From: Planctomycetota bacterium
Lineage (GTDB): Bacteria > Planctomycetota > Phycisphaerae > FEN-1346
Length of the DNA stretch: 5,240 bases
Assembly (NCBI GenBank): GCA_026386995.1
Contig: JAPLMO010000357.1
Coordinates: 1 to 5,240 of the forward strand
Reading direction: 5' to 3'
Numbering within the stretch: position 1 is the first letter of the stretch; every line of letters begins with the position of its first letter. The notes under the pieces are model-generated. The model worked only from the letters and a program-made list of their open reading frames with translations. It was not told where the DNA came from and ran no database searches. The position numbers and the translations under genes are program-made. Of the stretch, positions 1 through 4,402 are shown one piece after another.

Positions 1-566
1 TCTCGTTCCAGGTGACCACCCGCATCGATTCGCGGACCATCCTCGACTCTATGGGCGCCGAAAAACTCCTCGGCCAGGGCGACATGCTCTTCATGACACC
101 CGGGGCCAGCAAGTTCATCCGCGCCCAGGGCGCGTTCCTGAGCGACCAGGACATCCAGAACGTCCTGGGGTTCGTCACCTCGAAGTCCGAGCCGGACTTC
201 CAGCGGGAACTCGTCCAACTGAAAGTTGAGGGCGACGAGGAGGCCGGCGAGGACGGCGAGGGATTGCTCGCCTTCGGCGCCGACGACGAAATGTACAACC
301 AGTCCATCGAGATCGTTCTGGAGCACCAGCGCGGCAGCGTCTCGCTCCTTCAGCGGCGGCTGGGCATCGGTTACGGCCGTGCCGCGCGGCTGATCGACCA
401 GATGGCCGAGGACGGCATCGTCGGCGACTTCAAGGGCAGCCAGGCCCGAGAGGTCCTCCTGACGCTCGATCAGTGGCAGGCCCTCAAGGAACAACGCCGG
501 ACCGAAGAGGAAAAGGAACCGCAAGACAAGCATCTGACGGACGACGAGGCCGACCTCGACACGTAG
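1..566 (+). CDS. ftsK: DNA translocase FtsK, C-terminal part (5' end outside the window)
   Basis: This is the end of an FtsK/SpoIIIE-type ATPase, which pumps double-stranded DNA at the division septum and helps resolve chromosome dimers. The frame is open from base 3 and stops with TAG at 564-566, giving about 187 visible residues. The GTG at 12 is internal, because family-typical sequence (SFQVTTRIDSRTILDSMGAE) already precedes and spans it. Seen in order: the end of the RecA-like motor with GAEKLLGQGDMLFMTPG; a DQDIQNVLGFV helix; an acidic linker rich in Glu, Asp and Gly; then the gamma winged-helix domain, from about DEMYNQSIEIVL through SLLQRRLGIGYGRAARLID to GSQAREVLLTLDQW. In this family the gamma domain reads polar KOPS sites on DNA. 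The last 25 or so residues are a charged tail rich in Lys, Glu and Asp. The Walker motifs and any membrane segments lie upstream, outside the window. A terminator follows about 100 bases after the stop, so ftsK appears to end its transcript here. Confidence 0.95.
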   Translation, partial: SFQVTTRIDSRTILDSMGAEKLLGQGDMLFMTPGASKFIRAQGAFLSDQDIQNVLGFVTSKSEPDFQRELVQLKVEGDEEAGEDGEGLLAFGADDEMYNQSIEIVLEHQRGSVSLLQRRLGIGYGRAARLIDQMAEDGIVGDFKGSQAREVLLTLDQWQALKEQRRTEEEKEPQDKHLTDDEADLDT

Positions 567-581
567 CGATCATCGTTCGAG

Positions 582-601
582 CCCCGACCGTAAGGTCGGG
601 G
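582..601 (+). other. Hairpin with GTAA tetraloop downstream of ftsK
   Basis: A perfect 8-bp inverted repeat, CCCCGACC/GGTCGGGG, is closed by GTAA, a GNRA-class tetraloop that stabilises RNA hairpins. It begins 15 bases after the ftsK stop and is not followed by a T-tract, so it is not itself a classic terminator. Likely roles are a 3' UTR stabiliser or part of a structured tail together with the two hairpins that follow. Function is inferred; the structure is seen directly. Confidence 0.5.
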
Positions 602-632
602 GTCGGCTGATACGACAGTAAAATGCCAATGC

Positions 633-656
633 GCAGGCGAACCACACCCCGCCTGC
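633..656 (+). other. Second hairpin in the ftsK 3' region
   Basis: GCAGGCG at 633-639 pairs perfectly with CGCCTGC at 650-656 around a 10-base loop. It sits between the GTAA hairpin and the terminator, only six bases before the terminator stem. No T-tract follows. It may fold in the ftsK 3' UTR; no independent evidence of function is visible. Confidence 0.35.
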
Positions 657-662
657 ACGACC

Positions 663-696
663 GGAGCCGCGATGCCCCTACCGCGGCTCCTTTTTT
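663..696 (+). terminator. Rho-independent terminator after ftsK
   Basis: The stem GGAGCCGCG (663-671) pairs perfectly with CGCGGCTCC (682-690) around a 10-base loop and is followed at once by six T residues (691-696). It has the right strand and distance to end ftsK transcription, and it separates ftsK from the hydrolase gene, which has its own candidate promoter just downstream. Confidence 0.9.
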
Positions 697-712
697 GCGC
701 CGCACAAAGGAG

Positions 713-741
713 CGGACCGGCCTCCTGCCCTGCTGTATAAT
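713..741 (+). promoter_or_regulatory. Candidate sigma-70-type promoter of the hydrolase gene
   Basis: A perfect TATAAT stands at 736-741, which is striking in such GC-rich DNA. Seventeen bases upstream, CGGACC (713-718) matches the TTGACA box at only three positions (the GAC core), so the -35 is weak. Transcription would start near 748, after the upstream terminator, leaving a leader of about 75 bases that contains the palindromic repeat at 760-787. The position between terminator and gene supports the call; the weak -35 lowers confidence. Confidence 0.55.
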
Positions 742-759
742 GAGGCCCTCCTAAACCAA

Positions 760-787
760 GCGCGGTGGGTCTCCCGACCCACCGCGC
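760..787 (+). repeat. Palindromic REP-like repeat, copy 1
   Basis: GCGCGGTGGGT (760-770) pairs perfectly over 11 bp with ACCCACCGCGC (777-787) around the 6-base loop CTCCCG. The right side continues with the AAAGC tail (788-792) that is shared, wholly or in part, with the other copies in this window. The copies near 1476-1600 show that it belongs to a dispersed family of GC-rich palindromes, as in REP elements. It lies in the predicted 5' leader of the hydrolase gene, 23 bases before the ribosome binding site, so it would form a very stable leader hairpin. Confidence 0.8.
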
Positions 788-805
788 AAAGCATATGCCT
801 TGCGC
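784..805. promoter_or_regulatory. 22-base near-perfect palindrome centred on CATATG
   Basis: GCGCAAAGCATATGCCTTGCGC is self-complementary except for one mismatched pair (A790 against C799). It shares its first four bases with the 3' arm of the repeat hairpin at 760-787, so the two RNA stems cannot both form fully. It ends six bases before the Shine-Dalgarno sequence. It could be an operator for a dimeric regulator, part of an extended repeat element, or a leader structure that switches with the upstream hairpin. The symmetry is seen; the role is a guess. Confidence 0.3.
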
Positions 806-810
806 ACGGT

Positions 811-817
811 AAGGAAG
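811..817 (+). promoter_or_regulatory. Ribosome binding site of the hydrolase gene
   Basis: AAGGAAG stands four bases before the ATG at 822 (six bases if AAGGA is taken as the core). It fixes the start of the metallo-hydrolase gene, since no in-frame alternative has comparable spacing. Confidence 0.6.
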
Positions 818-821
818 ACAA

Positions 822-1457
822 ATGGAAATCCGCACCTTCGAGTTGGGGTCGTTCCAGGTTTCGGCGTACGTTGTCGTCGCGGGCGAAGATGCGATGATCG
901 TCGATGCGCCGGAAGGGGCCGACGAGATTATCGGGGTCTGCGACCGGCGGGGTCTTGTGCCGCGCATCCTCGTCAACACCCACGGCCACGCGGACCACAT
1001 CCATGCCAACGCCGCGATGAAGAAGCACTGGAAGGCCATCGAGATCGCCGTCGGCGCCGGCGACGCCGAGATGCTCCAGAGTCCGATGAAGAACCTCTCG
1101 GCCCTGCTCATGTCGTGGGTCAAGAGCCCTGCGGCGGACCGGCTGCTGGCGGACGGCGACACGATTGAAGTGGGCCCGGTGAAGTTCCAGGTTCTGGCGA
1201 CCCCCGGCCACACGCCGGGCGGCATAAGCCTGTACTGCCCGGATGCGGCCGAGGGACGCGGCGCGGTCTTTACGGGCGATGCGCTGTTTGCCGGAGGGAT
1301 CGGACGGACGGACTTCCCGGGGGGCGACTACGACCTGCTCCTTGAGTCGATCCGCAAGAAACTCCTCACGCTGCCGCCCGAGACCGTGGTGTGCCCCGGC
1401 CACGGCCCGGCGTCGACGGTCGGCCAGGAGGCGCGGTCGAACCCGTTCCTGACCTAG
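822..1457 (+). CDS. MBL-fold metallo-hydrolase, glyoxalase II-like
   Basis: This is a complete 211-residue protein with the full metallo-beta-lactamase signature for a two-metal site. Visible ligands are H54, H56, D58 and H59 in THGHADHIHAN, H130 in ATPGHTPGG, D153 in FTGDALFAGGIGRTD and H194 in CPGHGPASTVGQEARSNPF. The GIGRTDFPGGD and GHGPxTTxGxExxxNPF-like stretches and the short length fit the GloB/YcbL-like branch. It lacks the longer C-terminal domain of classical glyoxalase II, so the substrate is probably a small thioester such as S-lactoylglutathione or another thiol conjugate, but this cannot be fixed from sequence. There is no signal peptide or membrane segment, so it should be cytoplasmic. 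It appears to be monocistronic, with a terminator and TATAAT upstream and a convergent gene downstream. No T-tract terminator on this strand follows the TAG stop; the repeat hairpins at 1482-1563 are the only structures there. Confidence 0.92.
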   Translation: MEIRTFELGSFQVSAYVVVAGEDAMIVDAPEGADEIIGVCDRRGLVPRILVNTHGHADHIHANAAMKKHWKAIEIAVGAGDAEMLQSPMKNLSALLMSWVKSPAADRLLADGDTIEVGPVKFQVLATPGHTPGGISLYCPDAAEGRGAVFTGDALFAGGIGRTDFPGGDYDLLLESIRKKLLTLPPETVVCPGHGPASTVGQEARSNPFLT

Positions 1458-1481
1458 CACAACAGCACAGGATTACGCTTT

Positions 1482-1508
1482 GCGCGGTGGGTCTCCGTAC
1501 CCACCGCG
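1482..1508 (-). repeat. Palindromic REP-like repeat, copy 2 (inverted)
   Basis: CGCGGTGGGT (1483-1492) pairs perfectly over 10 bp with ACCCACCGCG (1499-1508) around CTCCGT. The conserved CAAAGC tail lies on the left here (GCTTTG at 1478-1482 plus 1483), so this copy is in the opposite orientation to copy 1. It begins about 25 bases after the hydrolase stop and forms a head-to-head pair with copy 3. Confidence 0.8.
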
Positions 1509-1537
1509 TTTCAGTCGCGTGACGTGGCCGCCGGGAA

Positions 1538-1564
1538 CGCGGCGGGTACGGAGACCCGCCGCGC
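1538..1564 (+). repeat. Palindromic REP-like repeat, copy 3
   Basis: CGCGGCGGGT (1538-1547) pairs perfectly over 10 bp with ACCCGCCGCG (1554-1563) around ACGGAG, followed by the CAAA tail. The loop is the exact reverse complement of the copy 2 loop when flanking bases are included (GGGTACGGAGACCC against GGGTCTCCGTACCC). Compared with copy 2, one stem pair has changed from T-A to C-G on both arms. Copies 2 and 3 together make an inverted pair spanning about 1476-1570, like the paired units of BIMEs. Confidence 0.8.
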
Positions 1565-1578
1565 AAATCGCACGCCTG

Positions 1579-1599
1579 GGCGGGTACCCGCCGCGCAAA
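1579..1599 (+). repeat. Palindromic REP-like repeat, copy 4, loop-deleted
   Basis: GGCGGGTACCCGCC (1579-1592) is a perfect palindrome followed by GCGCAAA. The segment 1586-1599 (ACCCGCCGCGCAAA) is an exact direct repeat of 1554-1567 in copy 3. It looks like copy 3 without the six-base loop and with a degraded left arm, which suggests a partial duplication or decay. Confidence 0.6.
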
Positions 1600-1611
1600 G
1601 GCATGAGCGCG

Positions 1612-1651
1612 AAAAAAACCGCCGGCCCGAGTTTTCCTTCCGGCCGGCGGT
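1612..1651 (-). terminator. Rho-independent terminator of the sigma/anti-sigma operon
   Basis: Read on the minus strand, the perfect 10-bp stem ACCGCCGGCC/GGCCGGCGGT (arms 1642-1651 and 1618-1627) ends in a run of T residues (A at 1612-1618 on the plus strand). It begins about 40 bases after the anti-sigma stop and closes the minus-strand transcription unit. Confidence 0.9.
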
Positions 1652-1691
1652 CCACGCGATGCGACCGATTTTCGAGCGAGAACAAGCCGTA

Positions 1692-3491
1692 TCAGCGTCC
1701 GAGAACGTCGCCGACCGACTCGTTCCGCGTAATGACAAAGTTATCGACCTGCACTCGGGCGCCGCTCACCTGAACGCCCGCAACGCCGCCCAGGAGCGGC
1801 CCCGACCCCGCCCCGCCGCTGTCGGTCCAGACGACCTGCGGCGTAAGCGGCTCCTCGGTGTCGGTCCGCCAGAACTTGCCGGCGACGTTCACTCCGCCCG
1901 GCACGTGTTGCACGCGGACTTTCATCGTGTACCACCAGCCGCGAGCCAGCGGCTCATCCAGCAACACTTCCGCCTGCACGGGCTCCAGGCGCATCTGCTC
2001 GGGCAGCCCGGACCCCGGCTTCTTGGCGGCTTCCAGCGTTACAAGTTGCTTGACGAGTCGCAGCCGGCCCGGCGAAAGTTCCAGGACGTAGCCGGTCTGG
2101 TCAGCGCGGCGGTAGGCCGAGGCGCCGATGGCGTAGTTGGCCTGCGACTCCAGGATACGCACGTCAAACTGGAGGGTGTAATCGGACCACTGGTCCTCGC
2201 CGACGAGGAACTCCGCCCCGCGCAGGCTGATCTCATCCTGCTCAAGGGCCTTGCCGCGCCCGGCGTCCACCACGCGGAACTCTCCGCCGCGAACGTGAAC
2301 CAGCGTCATCTCAGCCGGCGCCCCCGTCTCCCAATTATCGAAGTCCGCGGCAAACAGTCGCTTCGGCCCGTCGCTACCGACGGCCATCAGTTCGCCCTGA
2401 AACGTGCGTGACGTGTAGTCCCGCAGGTTTTCGTCGCGGACGCGCTGGAACCGCACGCCCGCGGCGCGGGCGTCGGCCAGTTCGTAGCGGCACAGGTATC
2501 CGGCGGCAAACCAGTAGCGGTCGTTGCCGACCGCCAGCATCTCGTACTGGCGGAGCGTCTCGGCGACGTCCTGGCCCGACAGCGCCAGGTCGGCCCGCAA
2601 GACCCCCGCGAGAGGCCCCTCGGCGCCGGCCAGCACCTGGTTCGCCTCGGCCGGCCGACCAAGCGACTCAAAGCACCACGCCCTCAGGGCAGACGCTTCC
2701 TGCGTCGGAGGCAACACCGCCAGCGCCCCCCTGTAATCGCCCGCCAGCATGCCGGCCTTGGCGGTCACCAGCGGCCCCGTGGCGCCGCCGGCGCCCGGCA
2801 ACACCGCCGGGACCAGAAGCACCGACGCCAGCATCGGCCACGCCGGCCGGGAGGCCATCGCCGTCGCCGGCTGCTCGTGCCGCCGAGACCACACGTTGGC
2901 CACCAGGAACTGGAAATCGTTGATCTGCCTGTTCTCGCGCGGCCGTCGGCCGATATACGACGCCAGCAACAGGTCCGCCACCTGGTCCGAAGAAGGTTGC
3001 GACCGTGCCATCTCCTCCGTGACGGCGGCGCGCACCAGCGGCGCCAACTGCCGCAGGTCCGCCGCCTTCGTCACCTGGCTGGAGCCCTGAACAAGCCGCT
3101 CCAAGGCGCCGCCCGGCGCAAGGTCTACGCCGGCGGTGAACTGAAGGCCGACGACGATCAGGACGGCTCCGGCAGCCGCCACCGCCAGCGGCAGCCCGAG
3201 GCGGACCCAGCGGGACCGCACGAGGCGCACCGTCAGCGGCCGCCGATACCCCCGGCCCACCAGGCCGTGGACACGGCCGCGCCGCAGGACCGATTCGCCC
3301 GCTTCCTCGGAAAGTTCAACGCGGGTGCGGCCGGCGAGGCTTTCCAGCCCCGCGGCAACACCGCGGGCGCCTTCGGCCCGGTTGCGGCAGGAGGGACAGT
3401 CGGCGAGGTGCCGGCGCAGACGCTCGGTGTGCTCGCGGGCAAGGTCGCCGCGCTCCAGTTCATACCACTCGTGCGTACGAGGACACTCCAT
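1692..3491 (-). CDS. Membrane anti-sigma factor, zf-HC2 domain fused to TPR-like and LamG-like regions
   Basis: About 599 residues from the ATG at 3491, chosen because the zinc finger starts directly after it (MECPRTHEWYEL) and a purine-rich GGGGGGAG/GGGAAG stretch precedes it. An in-frame ATG at 3530 would add 13 Gly-rich residues and cannot be excluded. In order: an anti-sigma zinc finger with ligands H28, C32 and C35 (RRHLADCPSCRNR); a basic stretch then a transmembrane segment near 96-116 (LGLPLAVAAAGAVLIVVGL); a helical segment; a second hydrophobic stretch near 216-234 (WPMLASVLLVPAVLPGAGG); a TPR-like helical region near 238-370 (KAGMLAGDYRGALAVLP, CFESLGRPAEANQVL); and a beta-rich ConA/LamG-like or DUF1080-like domain near 379-587 (LFAADFDNWETG, DYTLQFDVRI, GYVLELSPGRLRLVKQ, WWYTMKVRV, GVQVSGARVQVDNFVI). 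Anti-sigma proteins of this class hold an ECF factor at the membrane. The sigma gene directly upstream is the obvious partner. The outer region may sense a ligand, perhaps carbohydrate, which is inferred. Confidence 0.8.
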   Translation of the reverse strand: MECPRTHEWYELERGDLAREHTERLRRHLADCPSCRNRAEGARGVAAGLESLAGRTRVELSEEAGESVLRRGRVHGLVGRGYRRPLTVRLVRSRWVRLGLPLAVAAAGAVLIVVGLQFTAGVDLAPGGALERLVQGSSQVTKAADLRQLAPLVRAAVTEEMARSQPSSDQVADLLLASYIGRRPRENRQINDFQFLVANVWSRRHEQPATAMASRPAWPMLASVLLVPAVLPGAGGATGPLVTAKAGMLAGDYRGALAVLPPTQEASALRAWCFESLGRPAEANQVLAGAEGPLAGVLRADLALSGQDVAETLRQYEMLAVGNDRYWFAAGYLCRYELADARAAGVRFQRVRDENLRDYTSRTFQGELMAVGSDGPKRLFAADFDNWETGAPAEMTLVHVRGGEFRVVDAGRGKALEQDEISLRGAEFLVGEDQWSDYTLQFDVRILESQANYAIGASAYRRADQTGYVLELSPGRLRLVKQLVTLEAAKKPGSGLPEQMRLEPVQAEVLLDEPLARGWWYTMKVRVQHVPGGVNVAGKFWRTDTEEPLTPQVVWTDSGGAGSGPLLGGVAGVQVSGARVQVDNFVITRNESVGDVLGR

Positions 3492-3588
3492 AGTCTTCCC
3501 GCTCCCCCCAAAGCCACCCCCATGTAGCATGTGGCTCCGGGCGTAAATCTGCCTGGTGCAACCGATGTGCCCCGGGAACCCGCCCCTT

Positions 3589-3608
3589 CGGCCGCTTGCG
3601 GGCGGCCG
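3589..3608 (-). other. Hairpin between the sigma and anti-sigma genes
   Basis: CGGCCGC and GCGGCCG form a 7-bp stem around six bases, about 30 bases after the sigma factor stop. No T-tract follows on either strand, so it is not a classic terminator. The stretch from 3492 to 3639 otherwise shows no gene and no clear promoter. The hairpin could reduce readthrough into the anti-sigma gene and so adjust the ratio of the pair, but that is speculation. Confidence 0.3.
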
Positions 3609-3639
3609 GACCCTGCGGGCTCCACCTAAGGTTATACGA

Positions 3640-4239
3640 CTAAGTCGGCGTTTCGTCGGCGGCTGCCGAAGATTTTCCCCGGTCGCTCCTGCGGTGCCGT
3701 TTCCGCAGGAAGTCCAGGCCGTAATCCATGCGGCTGCGGGCGGTTGATTCCGGGCAGCCGACGATCTGCGAGATTTCCCGATACGAGAGTTCCTGGAGCG
3801 CCCGGAGGACCACGACCTCGCGATACGGCAGCGGCAGTTCGTACAGGGCCGCCGCGAGTTGCTGGAGTTCCTCCTGCCAGGAGGCCCGGTCGTCGGGCTC
3901 CGGCTCCTTGAATGCCTGGAGCGATTCCGCCAGGCCGTGGAAATCGTCGGGGACGATCGCCCGCTTCTTCTTCAGGAAGTCGGTCGCAAGATTCCGCGCG
4001 ATCGTGTAGAACCACGTGCTGAACCGCTTGGGGTGCTCGTAGTAATCGGCCTTCTCCAGGACCCTGAGGAATGCCTCCTGGGCGAGCGACTCCGCCTCCG
4101 TCCGGTTGCCCACGAGGCGATACAGGTAACTGGTGATCGCCGCACGGTAGCGGGCAAACAGGGCGCTGAAGGCATCTTCGTCGTGTCGGCGCTGGAGCCG
4201 GAGCATCAGGTCTTCGTCGCTCGCGGTCCGCTCATCCAT
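3640..4239 (-). CDS. ECF-type RNA polymerase sigma factor
   Basis: This is a complete 199-residue sigma-70 family factor of the extracytoplasmic function type, with only regions 2 and 4. Region 2 covers roughly residues 22-92: AFSALFARYRAAITSYLYRL, then TEAESLAQEAFLRVLEKADYY, then the promoter-melting RFSTWFYTIARNLATDFLKK. Region 4 covers roughly 124-182, with LPLPYREVVVLRALQELSY and a helix-turn-helix EISQIVGCPESTARSRMDYG that should read the -35 box. A short Ser/Ala/Asp-rich tail follows. The start is the ATG at 4237-4239, preceded by GGAAGG with an eight-base spacer. The gene overlaps the stop of the RND remnant by eight bases, so translation is probably coupled to the upstream reading frame. 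The downstream zf-HC2 membrane protein is the likely anti-sigma partner. The regulon and exact ECF group cannot be told from sequence alone. RpoE-like in form, but no gene symbol is warranted. Confidence 0.93.
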   Translation of the reverse strand: MDERTASDEDLMLRLQRRHDEDAFSALFARYRAAITSYLYRLVGNRTEAESLAQEAFLRVLEKADYYEHPKRFSTWFYTIARNLATDFLKKKRAIVPDDFHGLAESLQAFKEPEPDDRASWQEELQQLAAALYELPLPYREVVVLRALQELSYREISQIVGCPESTARSRMDYGLDFLRKRHRRSDRGKSSAAADETPT

Positions 4240-4396
4240 CCTTGACGCCTTCCGATGGGGCCAGCACGTGCAGCCGTATCAGCAAGCGGTGCCAGTATTT
4301 CTCGAACCCGTTCCCGAAAGTAAACAGAACGGGCGTCAGAATCAACGTGAAAACGGTCGAGACCGCCAGGCCGCCCAACCGTGTCCGCCGACTCAT
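4232..4396 (-). pseudogene. C-terminal remnant of an RND efflux pump permease
   Basis: A minus-strand frame ends in TGA at 4232-4234 and opens with CCC CCA ATG directly after the channel gene stop at 4403-4405. From the ATG at 4396 it encodes 54 residues: MSRRT, then RLGGLAVSTVFTLILTPVLF, then TFGNGFEKYWHRLLIRLHVLAPSEGVKDG. The middle part matches the last transmembrane helix of AcrB/HAE1-type pumps, where a GG-(V/S)ST-LTL-(V/T)PVL-(F/Y) pattern is typical, followed by the usual short basic cytoplasmic tail. A full pump is around 1000 residues, so about 95 percent is missing. There is no Shine-Dalgarno sequence before the ATG; translation could only come by reinitiation six bases after the channel stop. 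It overlaps the sigma start by eight bases. Most likely it is a deletion scar, less likely a retained small membrane protein or an assembly join. Homology is judged from the motif only. Confidence 0.75.
4248..4253 (-). promoter_or_regulatory. Ribosome binding site of the sigma factor gene
   Basis: GGAAGG on the minus strand lies eight bases before the ATG at 4239, inside the coding tail of the RND remnant. It supports this start over the out-of-frame ATG four bases further on, and it means the sigma factor can be made even if coupling to the upstream frame is weak. Confidence 0.6.
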
Positions 4397-4402
4397 TGGG
4401 GG

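Noticed and set aside
12..14. GTG as the start of a short standalone gene
   Set aside because: Residues before it are in frame and the protein is plainly the middle to end of FtsK, so it is an internal Val codon.
678..1460. Minus-strand open frame of 260 codons over the hydrolase gene
   Set aside because: The plus-strand frame has a complete set of metallo-hydrolase motifs and a ribosome binding site. The antisense product is Arg-rich and runs into the ftsK terminator.
1476..1600. Possible CRISPR array from clustered palindromes
   Set aside because: The copies are inverted relative to each other, spacing is irregular, there are no uniform spacers, and another copy stands alone at 760. REP-like palindromes fit better.
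1524..2411. Plus-strand open frame of 295 codons
   Set aside because: It lies antisense to the anti-sigma gene and across its terminator and the repeats. Its protein is Arg/Ala/Pro-rich with no domain pattern, as expected of a shadow frame in GC-rich DNA.
2877..3527. Plus-strand open frame of 216 codons over the anti-sigma N-terminus
   Set aside because: Low-complexity Arg/Pro/Ala/Gln product antisense to the zinc finger and transmembrane coding region; no ribosome binding site or motif.
3492..3639. Possible separate promoter for the anti-sigma gene
   Set aside because: Only scattered matches such as TTGCAC on the minus strand are seen, with no -10 box at suitable spacing, so co-transcription with the sigma gene is the better reading.
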